A stretch of 64,000 bases of DNA from Ilex aquifolium (lineage: Eukaryota; Streptophyta; Magnoliopsida; Aquifoliales; Aquifoliaceae): NCBI GenBank assembly GCA_951799425.1, contig OX637403.1, forward strand, positions 24,084,811-24,148,810, read 5' to 3'. Positions 12,493 through 24,899 of this stretch are shown here, one piece after another. Made by a program: the position numbers and the translations under genes. A model generated the notes under the pieces. It worked only from the letters and a program-made list of their open reading frames with translations, was not told the origin of the DNA and did no database searches. How positions within the stretch are numbered: position 1 is the stretch's first letter; each line of letters begins with the position of its first letter.

Positions 12493-13063
12493 TGATGGTG
12501 TTATTTCACGTGAATGAGCAACGAGTTAGGGTATAATTGCTAGGAACAGATCTGAGCTACAAGGCCCGTGAATTGGTGCTTGAATGCTCTAGTTGTCCGA
12601 GGTGTGGTGTGTGTAACACGTAAAAATATAATGGTTCACCGGCTTGAGAGCTCGGCTAGTCCACTCTTCAATGGAGTCTCTTGCTCCTAGAATCTATATT
12701 CATCTAGAAAATGTTTTACAAGATGCCTTTGATGCCAGTAGGGTTCTCTGCCTCTTGATTGAGGCGTTGTACAGTATTTATAGTATAATTCCTATCTCTA
12801 AGGGATTTTCACCGAGATCTTTGCCCTTCATCCGTGGGATCTTCCTTAATTTTGGGAGAGGATCTTGGTTAGTTGAGAGTTTTGTGCCTTAATTATAGTT
12901 TTCCATTGCTTTGAGGATGCCATTCACTAGCCAGCTGTTTCCGTTTCAATTTCCCGTTTGTTTTCTTTGAGTAGAGCTTGAGGTCTGGATTGCGGAGCCC
13001 TGGTTACTGTGTCTGACCTCCTTGTCTGACCTTATACTTAGAGCTTTTTTCTAGGTATCATCA
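12493..13063 (-). repeat. LTR of retrotransposon 1 (5' LTR in element sense)
   Basis: It is 571 bp, from TGATGGTG just after the primer-binding site to TATCATCA, followed by the TAAAC target duplication. This copy should carry the element promoter (minus strand). Confidence 0.93.
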
Positions 13064-13103
13064 TAAACAATGCCACCCGACAGGTACTTCTCTATCTTCG
13101 GTC

Positions 13104-13857
13104 TAATGTTTTTGGAAGGATGGAAAATAGAAAGAATGTAAAGTAGAAAGGATACATTTTCCTTTTTTTGTGTTTAATTGGATGGATGGAAAATAAAAAT
13201 GACTATTTTTTTTTTTTTTTTGTGCTGGGTAAGATTAGGGTGACAATCGAGTCATATCGTGTCAGATTCGTGTTGAGTCATTACGGGTTTGTGTCGAACA
13301 TTAGTCAAACCTAACTCAACTCATTTAACTAATTGTGTCGTATCGAGTTGCTAGTTGACATGTCTATTTTCTTGTCGTGTTCATATTTGTATTCGTGTTG
13401 ACCCATATAAACTTTGAATACAAAATTTAACGCTAATATTCTATTTTCATTTAATTGAATCCATGTTAATATTTCTTTACCCCTAGTTAAGATTTTAATT
13501 TAAAGTTTTTATTTTAATTTTTTAATTTTTTATTTTAAAATTTATTTTAATATATATATATGAATACATATTTTATCATTGTATTTTTATATGAAATTAA
13601 TGTATACATAATATATGTATATATTAAAATATATATAGACAAATAAAATACATCTCAACACAAATAATTAACTTTCCATCAACTTTCCTTCCGATTTTGG
13701 AGGAATTGACTTTGATGAGTTGGAAAGAAAGTTAATACATCCACTTTTACATCCTTCATATTTTCCTTCCTTACCAAACATGATGTTTTATTTATCCGTC
13801 CAAATTTTCTTCCGTCCAACTTTCTATCTTTCTATTTTTTCATCGTACCAAACGGAG
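13104..13857 (+). mobile_element. TIR transposon copy A (non-autonomous)
   Basis: The right end reads TCGTACCAAACGGA and the left end carries the degenerate mirror (TTTTTGGAAGGATGG). Over its whole length it is an inverted match to 14117-15034, for example GACAATCGAGTC, CAGATTCGTGTTGAGT and TTAACTAATTGTGTCGTAT. It has no coding capacity. The superfamily is not settled, since no clean target duplication was found. Confidence 0.6.
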
Positions 13858-14116
13858 CAAAAGAGTAATACTACTTTGATACAATGAAAAATAAAATGAT
13901 AAAAACTTAAAAGGATAAAAAATTATAGGGACAAATAAAAATCATATTTGGTAAAGAAGAAAAATATGAATGATGTAAAAGTATGGATTAGTTTTTCATC
14001 CTTCAATTTTTTTATCCACCCTATCAAACAGACCATAAGAATCTTAGTCAAATACTACTTTGAACATTGAGGAGCTAGTGATAATATCAAAGGGGATCAA
14101 TCCTATCGAAACTCGT

Positions 14117-15034
14117 GTTCCGTTTGGTATGATGGAAAAATTGAAAGATGAAAAGTTGAAGAGATAAATAAAACATCATGTTTGATAAATAATGAAAATA
14201 GAAGACATAAAAATGTGGATGAATTAACTTTCCTTTTAACTCACCAAAATCGGAAAGAAAGTGGATGAAAAGTTAATTATTATGTATACATTAATTTCAT
14301 ATAAAAATACAATGATAAAATATGTATTTATATATATATTTTTAAAAAGATTTAAAAATAAATTAAAAAAAATATTTTAAATTAAAAAAAATATTTTTTC
14401 CATCTTAACTAGCAGTGAAGATTTTCGACTCAACACGATGACACGACTCGAACTCGACACAAATTTGATAATAACTCGACATAAACTTGAAAATGACCTG
14501 ACACGCGAATAAGAAATATAAAAGGCTCATATTCAGTTCAATCAGTCAATCTCAAAATTGACACCATCAACCCGTTTATTTAAAAATAGACACTTTCTCT
14601 ATTTTCTTGTTCGTATAGTAATACGAAATTAACATGTAACTAACATGTTTAATTAGTATTATAGACATAAAATGTTAATTATTTATGTTTGTCAACATGA
14701 ATACGAATACGAACACGAACACGAACGCGATACGACACGATACGACACGAAAATAAACAGGTCAACTCGCAATTTGATACGACACAATTAGTTAAATAAG
14801 TTGAGTTAGATTTGACTAATGTTCGAAACAAACCCGTAATAACTCAACACGAATCTGACACGACTCGATTGTCACTTATAATCTTAGTCAGCACAAAAAA
14901 AAAAAATTTAGTCATTTTTATTTTCCATCCATCCAACCAAACACAAAAGAAGGAAAATGTATCATTCATACTTTTCTTCTTTGAAGGATATAAAGTGTAT
15001 CCCTCATACTTTCCATTCTTCCTACCAAACGGAA
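14117..15034 (-). mobile_element. TIR transposon copy B, inverted relative to copy A
   Basis: It starts TTCCGTTTGGTATGATGGAA and ends CTTCCTACCAAACGGAA, so its ends are inverted repeats of each other. It matches copy A in opposite orientation, with about 200 bp extra in the middle. The two copies with a 260-bp spacer form a large imperfect palindrome, which could fold in a transcript and feed small-RNA production. No protein is encoded. Confidence 0.6.
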
Positions 15035-17259
15035 CATCAGAGTTTGAGTCTCAGCCGAACACAACTTCCTACTACTATAAATAAAGCCTAGCTCTGAGTA
15101 CTAGGTATATATACAAAAATTCTTACTACTTACCTAAGTTTTATTTCTTGACCTGTGATTTGACTTAAATATCAGAGTCTCTCCGGCCATCTCCGACCAC
15201 TTATTTATTTAGCTCTAGCTTGTCTTGCATGTCATTCAAGGTTTCACTTTTGTCACCTTTGTCCACACAAGGTGGTGATCTAAGGTGCAAATTTCTACCT
15301 ACACAATCTTCCTTAGTCTAATCAAAATCCCTTATGGTATTATTGTCAAATTTCAAACTCAAGTTGTTTTAGTTTACCCTTGATATTACTAGGTGAAACG
15401 GGCGGCACATGAGAACTAGAACATTTTACCATTTTTTTAACTTTTCTATTATTATAATTTTTTCATTTATCTTCTAGTTTTTTCATGTGAAAATCGTGTC
15501 TAACATCTTTTTAATAGAAAAACGTATTTGTAAAACTTATTTTTAAAGATGTTCTATCAAACGTGCAGTTGCCAAACCCATTTTGTTTTGAAAAATATGA
15601 ATCTTGAATCACATTCGTTTATAAACTAAAAAATTACATTGATATAATGAAGTGATTATCACAAAATTATGCCTCGTGGATGAGAAGCAACTCATTACAA
15701 GTAACGCTCTGATTTCTCAAATGTATTAATTGATAAATTGATCATAATATACCATAATTATATCTCTAAATACAAGGACAAAGCTCTAATTCCCTCAAAA
15801 ATTAATTAGAGTAACCTCCAAAATATATAAATAGATATTCTTAAATAATATATTATAATAATAAAATCAAATGTTATAATTATGTAATTCTTTATTATCT
15901 CAACTATGTTCCATCCTTTCGAAATCATCTTCAAAAATATACAAAGTTGATTCTCTATCCTTACCTCTCAATGCTATGTCGTGGATTTGATTCTCATCCA
16001 AGAAAACTAAAAACTACTTACATTTATATGATCCTAATATTTAATAGAGCTTCATAATTTAATAATTAAAAACAATACCAAAAATTGAGAGGATCCAATT
16101 TATCACAAAAAAGCCATTTTACGTGCATCTGTACGGAGGCCATTTTCTATGATCGAAATATGTTCGTTAAGAATTTTGAATTGTAGTAGTTAGAATTAAT
16201 TAATTTTCGACATAAAATTAAAAGAGACGATTTACTTTAACAAATGATCAATTGAATCAAGTCAATGTCACAAACAAACAACTCAATTTTAAAGTTGGCA
16301 AACATCTCTAACAAGTATAATATCAAAAGAATATTGAATATTCCCAAATTTTTAGTAGAACTATAAATTTTGATTTCGATAATTATTGGGCCGAATGAAT
16401 TCTTAGTCTAGGCAAAGCATGTAAGTATCCCCAATCCTTACTTTTTTTAAGCCCAAATTTAAATTTGAATAAAAAATTCCAAAAAATCTTTTCCAATGTT
16501 ATACCCAAACTCATATCAAATTAAGAGAGACTCATTTTCTTATTCAAATACATACCCAAATGTTTAATGGTAAGATTTCACCATTTTTTAAAGATCTAAT
16601 TATCATATTTTATTCTCTTTTAAATTTGTGTTTGTTTAACTTTAAATTTGAGTTTCTCCATTTGAGAGATTTATACTAAATCAAGCTTTTTATTTATTTT
16701 TTTTACTCAAATTTTGGTAAGAGTTTAAGTTTCTATTAAAGATAATCTGAATGTAATTATTTTGACAGAGAGAAAAATATTTTGATTTTGAGTTTTTACT
16801 TTACGTGTACTACATGTTAATATGAAAACGATATGATTATTATAGGTGGTGATTGAGAAACTTTTCCACACTTGAGCAGGTAGATCAATTAGAGCCCTTG
16901 CAAGATTCTCCCTCAGACCGGAATGCAATTGCCTTAAGAAAAGCAAGAAACTACGGAGCGGGCTATTACCTTGACACCAAAGAAGAATTCGACCAAATAC
17001 TTTATTTTTGTCCTAGTTGATCCTGATTCGGCTCATGTTTGAGTATGATGAATCACTTCGTGCCGATCTGTTGCCAATAAACTTTCCGGCCTCAAATTAG
17101 AATAGAAAACTAGAGCATTCTCTACATCGGTGGATGAAGAATCGTGAAGATTAGAATTTCTGGTTGAACATGTTCCCAGAAAAAATATAGTTTTGAGATA
17201 TGACAAGCACGACTTCAATTGATAGAGATAATATTAAATTTTTAAAATTTTTTTTGTCA
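15035..17259. other. AT-rich intergenic DNA
   Basis: No gene is supported. At about 16852-17021 one plus-strand frame is open and looks somewhat protein-like (LEPLQDSPSDRNAIALRK, then NYGAGYYLDTKEEFDQIL). It has no start, no neighbouring exon and no family I recognise, so it may be a gene scrap or chance. Confidence 0.5.
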
Positions 17260-17267
17260 GTCATTAT

Positions 17268-17692
17268 TAGGCTTGTCAACGAATTGAGTTTGGATATAAT
17301 TTTGACTAATCTGATTCTCAAACCAGTTTCAAAAGTTTGATTTGAATTCAATTCGATAATTCGACGAATTTTATTTTCACGGTTCATTTCTGAATCGTTC
17401 ATAATTTGAAATCCGATTCGATCCGAATAAATTAATTAATTAAATTTTAACAAATTAGACCTAAATTTTAACTAATTTTTTAAAAATAATTACTTACTTT
17501 TTTTAATAATTATATAAAAATATATAAATAATTCAAATCGGATCAAATATAGGTAAATCCAAATCCAACTCCATGAAATATAAGAAAAATCGAATTCAGA
17601 TTCAGATTCGAGTTCAAATTATAGGTTAAAAAATATTAATTCATATCCGAATAATCAAATTCAGCTCGAATTATAATCTATTTACAAGCCTA
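17268..17692. mobile_element. hAT-like MITE, 425 bp
   Basis: The ends are TAGGCTTGTCAA and TTTACAAGCCTA. They are flanked by a perfect 8-bp target duplication GTCATTAT (17260-17267 and 17693-17700). An 8-bp duplication with TAGG ends fits the hAT superfamily. The interior has paired motifs such as CCGATTCGATCCGAAT. A related copy, split by two nested insertions, is at 38634-44145. Confidence 0.85.
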
Positions 17693-17700
17693 GTCATTAT

Positions 17701-18270
17701 AAGAAAGAGCAGATAAGATTCGAACTCGTGAAATTAAAGTTTAACATTGTAGGCGGCGGTTATTATTTAATATAATGTATAATATAAAACAAAGCAAGTT
17801 TATATAAGTATATTCAATGATTTCAAATAGACTAATCTAATGGTCACCAACATCTCTTTCAAAATTACTCATATTGAGTTTCTCCCCTCCAAATATATTA
17901 TTTCTCACTTACGTTACACCGTACCGCCAAACACGGATTAAGTAAGTAACACTTATTATGGACTTTAAATTATACTATCCGAATAAAGACACAATCCAAA
18001 CTCAAGTAACGCCTCCAATGTTTTTTTCAGAGATTTGACTACAGTACCAAAAAAAAAAAAATTTGAAACCATAACATTTATCACATTTATGATCATTTTT
18101 ATCATATTTGTGGGTTTTTTTACCATAATTGTGATACTCAAAAAAATGGTAACAATAGTTATGACAACAGTGATAAAAAAATTTACAAATGTGGTAAAAA
18201 TAACCACAAAATATAGTAAAAACACTCATCAATGTAATAAGTTTTTGAAAAAATTTCAGTCCCACCCCTT
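17701..18270. other. AT-rich intergenic DNA
   Basis: There is no gene. 18040-18230 is low-complexity A/T with repeated ATCA/ATGGT words (GTGATAAAAAAATTTACAAATGTGG). The overlapping open frames on both strands are products of this composition. Related words recur at about 19140-19260. Confidence 0.5.
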
Positions 18271-19110
18271 CTAGTTTATCTTTAAGGATACTCCTTCTAT
18301 TATTCAAAACATCACTGACACTCTCTCCCGTTAAACTATTGTTTCTAACAAAAAAAACTCATCAAAAATGCCAAAATTGCCCCTACTTAAACCTCATACA
18401 ATCTTTCTATATAAAATTTGATTATAATTTGAGCCGATTAAAATTTATTTTTGTACAACTGATTAAAAAATTATTTTTGTACATATTAAAATTTGAGTTG
18501 ATTAAAAATCGATTTGAGATGATTAAATTTTATTTTTTTACGTATTAAAATTCGAGCCTACTAAAATTATTTTTTTATCGATTAAAATTCGAGTCGATTT
18601 GAGCTCTACTTAATTTGTTAGCATCGATTAAAATTTACTTCGAGTCAATTAAAATTTATATTTTTATTTATTAAAATTCATGTCAATTAAAATTCGATTC
18701 AAGTTAATTAAAATTCATTTTTTACGTATTAATATTTGAGTCGATTAAAATTTATATTTGTTTATGTATCAAAATTCGGGCCAATTAAAATTCAATGCGA
18801 GTTGATTAAAATTTATCTGCTCGAATAGAATTTTAATCAGTTCAAATTTTAAAACGTAAAAAATAAATTTAATTAACTTAAATCGAATTTTAGTCAGTCC
18901 GAATTTCAATATGTAAAAATAATAGAAAATAGAAAGGGTCTCATTGAAGACCTGTCTATCTAGAAGAGGTGTGAATAAATTTTTTCTAAAATATATTATG
19001 GACAATTTAGTGATATTAAATTTTAGATAACACCTTTAGTTTGACAAAGAGTGTCAGTGAAAATTCAAAAAATAGAAGGGATCTCCTTAAAAATATAATA
19101 AACTAAAAAA
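18271..19110. mobile_element. Probable TIR element with degenerate GATTAAAATT array
   Basis: The left arm 18271-18335 (CTAGTTTATCTTTAAGGA, then CACTGACACTCTCTCCCGTT) is matched in reverse complement at 19039-19110 (AACAAAGAGTGTCAGTGA-like, then TCCTTAAAAATATAATAAACT). Between the arms lie many diverged copies of GATTAAAATT(T/C)GAGT, with some inverted. It has no coding content. The borders and superfamily are uncertain. Confidence 0.5.
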
Positions 19111-21398
19111 AATGTGGTTGAAAATTTTTCTAAAGTTTTTTGTACTTGTTGTTAAAATAATTATTACAAATGTGGTAAAAATGTCCATAACAATGATAAA
19201 AATTTCATAAAAATGATAAATTTTTTTATTATAAAATAATTCATAAAAATTATAAAAATATTTATCTATAATATAAAATAAGACAGATTTTAATAAATTC
19301 ATCCTAGACTCATCTAACAGACATCACTATGTGTTTTCAGACAACATCTACTCCAGTTAATGATAAAAGTTAGAGCTACAGTAGTCAACTCCTTTTTTTT
19401 TTTCTGTCAGAACACGACACCTCCAATCTTAATCCCATCAATAAGTGTCGTGTCACAGCCAAGCAATGGAAAGAGGAAGATAAGACAAGCTTCTCTCTCT
19501 TTTTTTTTGATAAAGAGAATGTCTTCTCTCTCTTTTTTTTTTTTGACATCGCCGAAAGCGACACGCGTACGAGGTCCCCACGCGTCCTTTCCTATGTGGT
19601 GGGGGTTTTACAAAATCGATTCTCGCCGTCTGTACAACATTGCTTTTCCATTAGACCGGTTCTCCATTTTTAAAGTAATTAATTTTCAAATTTTTTCAAT
19701 ATAATTTATAAATTTCGTTCTTTTTCATCAAATTTTGGCTATTAAAATAAACGAGAGCACGTGACATAAACGATCACGTGAAAAACTTATGACTTGTCTT
19801 CGTTTATTTTAATGATTAAAATTAATTGACATAAAATTAATAATTAAAGTACTAAATTATAATAATTAAAAATAAAATATTTTAAAATAGAAGACAAAAA
19901 TGATAGTGGGCGAGGATGGGAGCGAGGGAGTAATCTCCACCCCTTATAGCGATTTAAAAAAAATTCGTCCACCCTTCTTCCACCCCCATTAGCGGGATAA
20001 GTTTTAATCCTCATCCTCGTCCCATAGTTAAAGTACAAATTATATCACTGTATGACTGTATCACATGATATGATCAAAATTAAAAAAAAATAAATAAATT
20101 AACAACATAATCCTTGCATAATTGAGCAAAAACAACAACAATGATAAATATATTTATGTCTCTCTTGGCGTCTTGATTCTCTTAAATTAGGGTTGAGAAC
20201 TGCTAAATCTTAATAGAAATATGTATTTGTATAATAGAGATTTATATAAAAAATATAACGGGTTTAGCGGGGCGGGTATAGGGATAAGTTTCGGTCCACT
20301 CTCGCATTCATTTTCGCACGGATTTATACAAGTATCTCCATATACGTCTACCCATCCCTCGTCTAGACGGAGCAGGTTTAGATGAATCTTCGTTTTTTTC
20401 TGGTCTACTGTCAGCCCTATGTATAACAACTAGCATACTCCTTGTGATCCGAATGTCCTATAATTTGATAATTACTTGTGCGATAATTCGTGTATTATAT
20501 AAATCATGTTAGTGTCAAAGTTTATTGAACTTCTACTCTATCTATTAAGTAATTGTGTGTAGTTGAATTGATATGGAGTATAAGTCGTGTTAACTTTGCC
20601 AATTATGTTTGAAATTTCTAAGACTACATGTCCCCATACAGGTCACCATGTTTTAGATCAACAACTATATGATTGAAGACGGTTAATTCAATTCTTCCAC
20701 TAGTAGGTATCTTTTTTGGCCCAATGTCGATGTCTAGCCCATTCCTGTGCTTCCTGGATTAAGCCCAAAGGCCCAGATAATTTATATATTTTTTTCCAAA
20801 ACATTTTTTTCTGTGTATTTTTTTATAATTATGTCTAATTTAGTGCACTAACTTCCAAATTATCCATTAATAAACTTATTTAGAGTAGGTAGTGGACTAT
20901 GACTATCCTGTTGGTAAGGATCAAAATTTTATTGGATTTTTGGAAGTCAGTATAGTATATTCGACTTTTAGGAGGAAAAGTCTAAGCAATTTTTTTTAGA
21001 ATTTGAAGGACAACTACGTGTACAAAAGAAGAAAATACCCTATTCTCTTTCAATACATAATTCAAAATTCAAACAAAATCAAATACACATTTCAAAAATC
21101 AAACAAAATCAAATCTCCTTAATTTATATATATATAACTTTTTGGGATATTGACAACATCACTGCTACTATTCACACAACAGTAACAATGCTTCTGTTAC
21201 TATCCTGGGATAGTAAAAATATTCTATTGTTACTATCTCAGGGATAGTGACAATGTTATTGTTACTGTTCATGACAATAACATTTACTTAAATATTTATC
21301 CCACAAGACAAACAAACACAAAAAAGTAAAACAAAATGAGATAAAATTTTCATAATACACGACCTCAATGTAGCTGTCACAATGACACACCCACAATG

Positions 21399-21433
<35 letters not shown>

Positions 21434-21610
21434 GTCGATTTTGGGCTACTCGAGATGGTTTCGACTTCGAGAGTTGCTGTTGCGAACAAATAGCCATGGT
21501 GGATGGCTGAAACCCTAAGTTTTAAATGTTACGAATTTTGGAGATTACAAGAATCATTGAACTGACTTGTCATAAAGAAAATATTCGTAGCTTGAAAATT
21601 ACCTTCTGGT
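19111..21610. other. AT-rich intergenic DNA with decayed repeats
   Basis: 19895-20030 and 20245-20410 hold GC-richer scraps (GCGGGGCGGGTATAGGG-type and GGCGAGGATGGGAGCGAGG) that look like remnants of dispersed repeats. 19380-19660 has T-rich runs. A (GA)n microsatellite is at 21403-21431. I see no gene. Confidence 0.5.
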
Positions 21611-21620
21611 ACTAGTGCTT

Positions 21621-21921
21621 AGGGCTGTTAATCAAACTGAGCTACTCGAGCTTGGCTTGAGTTCGGCTCGGGTTCGGTTCGTTTTCTAAATGAGCCCGAA
21701 CTTGAACAAGTTTTTAGGCTCGTTTAGAAAACAAGTCTTACAAGCTCGGTTCAAACTCGACAGGCTCGACTCGTTTATGTGCAAATACTCGGGCTCGACT
21801 TATTTTTGGCTCGTTCAGGCTCGGCTCGTTTCCTAAACGAGCCAAGCTTGAACAATTTTTTAAGCTCGATTAAGAAACAAGCTTTTAAAGCTCGGCTCGG
21901 ACTCGTTCGACTAACAACCCT
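21621..21921. mobile_element. MITE, 301 bp, with 10-bp target duplication
   Basis: The ends are AGGGCTGTTA and TAACAACCCT (inverted repeats with one mismatch). They are flanked by a perfect duplication ACTAGTGCTT (21611-21620 and 21922-21931). The interior is rich in GAGCTCGGCTCG-type words that can pair with each other. Duplications of 9-10 bp are usual for Mutator-like elements. A diverged relative lies at about 37440-37775. Confidence 0.85.
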
Positions 21922-21931
21922 ACTAGTGCTT

Positions 21932-24197
21932 AGGTGATTGAATGGCATTGAATTGCTTGAAGGGTTTTGGGACTTATGGTGCTTCCTCTTTAAAGGAGGT
22001 GAGAGGAGAGAGGAAATAGAAATTAAAGGAGGAGAAATGAGAGAAAAATTAAAGAAAGAGAAAAGAATTTTGAAAAGATATGCGTGATTCATTGAAGGTT
22101 AAAATAGAAAAAAACAAAAAAAAAGTAAAAGGACTATTGGATCTATTTACAAAAAAATACATAACATGTGTCCTTAATAATTCAAAGAGATTGCGCTTGT
22201 CCTTATTGACAAAAGGGTTCCTCATGCTATACTTGGTTCCAATTTTCATAAATTTTTTTCAGTGTATTATTTTAGTCACCTAGGAAATAGAAATATTTCG
22301 GCGTGTTTCAAAAATGTTTTGACTCGTTTTGAAAACAGAATGGAAAAAATAAAAAATTTAAGAATTTTTTTTCTATAATATTTGTCAAAATATCTTAAAA
22401 TACTTTAAACATTCTGAAACAATGCAAATGCATTGAAATATTATAAAACATCTCAAAATATTATGAATCACCACGACGTATTAGAATTTTGATTTCATCA
22501 ATGATTCGTTTTGATCTCTTTAAAAACAAAAACATCTTGAAACGAATTTAAATCTTTGCATGTAGATAAGTGAGCATGTGTGTTTTTTTTTTGGGTAAGT
22601 TAGTGAGAATGTTTTAGTTGTGCATGTTCGTATTAAGAAAAGAAAGAAAGAAAGAAAGAAAAGTAAAGCAATTTTAAATTCCAAAAATAATAAAAAAAAT
22701 TATAAGAAAGAAGTCAAGCAATTGACTTTTATTATGGGACATAAAGAGGAAAAAAAAGAAGAAAATCTTTAATTTCATAAAGAAGGAAGTATCACGTTCA
22801 TATAGGTTTCACAGATTGAATTTTAATTTGTGTTTAAATTTCATATGAACAAATATTTCGATTGATTACTCAAATTCAATTGCGTTATATCGTTATTCAG
22901 GCATTCGAATATGAATATATTAATATCTTATTATAATTCGAAGTAGACACTATATTTGTGTGTGTGTTTGGTGAATTTAAATGATTATTTTAAGAAATTT
23001 ACTTAAAATTTAGATTTCGTTTGGTATAATTTTGGTTTTAATTAATTAATTCAAATGAAATTTAGTTTTTAGATTAAATTTTTTATTCTTTGACAGATTC
23101 AATAGGTGTTCTACAAATAAAATATGCAAAAAATATAGCTTCAAATTACAAAAAATAATCAAAATTTAATGTGTTTGACAAGTTTATTGTTCTACATCCT
23201 CTAAGAAAAGTTTAAAAAAAAAAAACAATTCCTCTTGTAAAGAGAAGTGGGTGGATCAAAAAATGAAATATTAATTAAATTTTTTATTAAATTTTATATC
23301 CCAAATAATGTGATATATTAATAATCATCAAATAATTAATTAAAATTTATAAGACCATTTTATTAATAATTCACATTAATTTAAAATCTAAAATTTAAAT
23401 AAAAATTTTCATGGACTTTAACATTGTGAAAAAAATATTATACACCTGGATGGCTGGTGAGAAGCACGTTATAAAGTTGAGCCAGTCTTCACGCGTGCGG
23501 GGCCCATTTGCCCCCCCGATTGGGCCGTGGACGCCACCCCAAGACACTTTCTTCTCGCGTCAAACACACGCTATAGGATAGGGTGTCGGCAATGATCCGT
23601 TGATACGAGTCTGGCACAAAAAATTATAAAATTAATAAGATCATTAAATACATATAATAAATAGTCTAGATTAATATTTAATATATAGAACACATTAAAT
23701 ATATTTTTTTTCATGGGTCTTAATACGAACACGATACGAATAATAATGACACAACAGAAATGACACGACATGTGGATCACACGAACACGACATGATTGAC
23801 ACCCCTTATTCATGGACACGTGGTGATGTTTAGTAATTTCAAACCAGAAAAAATAAATAAAAGATATTTAGCAGTTTAAGTAATTAGAAAAAACATTAAT
23901 TAATTAAATTATCCTTTCAGGGCACAAGCGCGAGTGCCGAGGTATGTCGGCTCTTTTTTGTCCCACCAGATCCCATTGCCATTCACATACAAAAAATTAT
24001 TTATTTATTACAGTGTATTCGTACAAAACACATTTTTTTTATTATGGTTAAAAAATTAAATATAAATAAGTTTAATTATTATGATTAAAAAATTAAAATT
24101 TAACTCATGTTAGATTTTCACGATTGAACTGTTGTTATGCTTTGTGTACGTAGGACTATATATTTTATTATATAGATTATTTGTCAATATTTACATT
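21932..24197. other. AT-rich intergenic DNA left of retrotransposon 2
   Basis: No gene is supported. There is a GAAA microsatellite at about 22641-22663 and a short GC-rich patch at 23455-23590. At 23600-23800 there is a stretch with ACGATACGA / ACACGACATG words like those inside TIR copies A and B, probably a decayed copy of the same kind of repeat. Confidence 0.5.
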
Positions 24198-24202
24198 CAC
24201 AT

Positions 24203-24899
24203 TGATGGTGTAAACCTGCGCGAACGAGCTATGGGACTGGATTATGTGGTATGAACGATCTGTGTGGGACTTGATATGACATCTGAGCTACAAGGCTCGT
24301 GTATCGATGGACTAATGCTCTAATTAACCGACATGTAGTGCGTGTGATACAGTAGAAGTATAGTGGTTCACCGGCTAATGAGCTCGGCTAGTCCACTCTC
24401 TAATGGAGACTCTTGCTCCTTTCTCTTTATTGATGAATTGAATGTGTTACAGTAGAATACTCAGGGTATATCCCGGTTTCCAGTCGCTCTCTCCCTTTTT
24501 ATAGTCTCATACTTACCTCTAATTCGGAATTATCTCCTTTATCGAAGGGATTGCTCCCTATCTTCATCTATAATCTCGGAGTTACCTAGACTTCCTATAG
24601 CTGGCTCCAAATGGCTTGGTTTTTGTCTTTTATCATGGGATCCTCTCCTTGATTGTAGGAGAGGATCCTTGCTGGTAATGTGTTACACGCCTTGGATTAG
24701 CTGAATTCCCACTATGAATATATCTGCTGTCATCTTACCCCCCTTTCGTCATTTCTCAGTCTGCGTCCTTAACTGGGAGTACAAGTGCTGACTGGTCGAG
24801 CTCAGACCGTGGCTGGATGGGCTCGGCTTACCTTCCCTGACCTCCAGAGCCGAGCTCTTTTCCTGAGCTCGTGTCTGGGGTTTATTTTAAGTATCATCA
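24203..24899 (-). repeat. LTR of retrotransposon 2 (3' LTR in element sense)
   Basis: It is 697 bp, TGATGGTGTAAACCTGCG to AAGTATCATCA. It is followed inward by the complement of the polypurine tract (TTGCCCCCCAGCCC). It shares short segments with the LTR of retrotransposon 1, for example TAGTGGTTCACCGGCT and GAGCTCGGCTAGTCCACTC. Confidence 0.94.

Larger units (their letters stand above)
9526..13063 (-). mobile_element. Deleted (non-autonomous) Ty3/gypsy LTR retrotransposon, Tat-like
   Basis: Two 571-bp LTRs (9526-10096 and 12493-13063) start TGATG and end CATCA. They are flanked by a perfect 5-bp target duplication TAAAC (9521-9525 and 13064-13068). The element reads on the minus strand. Next to the right LTR is the primer-binding-type motif TTTGGCGCCGTCTGTGG; next to the left LTR is a G-rich polypurine tract (complement of CCCCCCAGCCC). 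Between them are only a broken gag and hairpin-bearing tandem arrays. Protease, reverse transcriptase, RNase H and integrase are absent. Its gag, primer-binding region and arrays match the fuller element at 24203-37034, so it is probably an internal deletion derivative moved in trans. The LTRs differ at about nine positions by eye, mostly transitions. Confidence 0.93.

Noticed and set aside
18035-18307. Overlapping open frames on both strands
   Set aside because: Low-complexity A/T sequence makes frames in every direction; there are no protein features.
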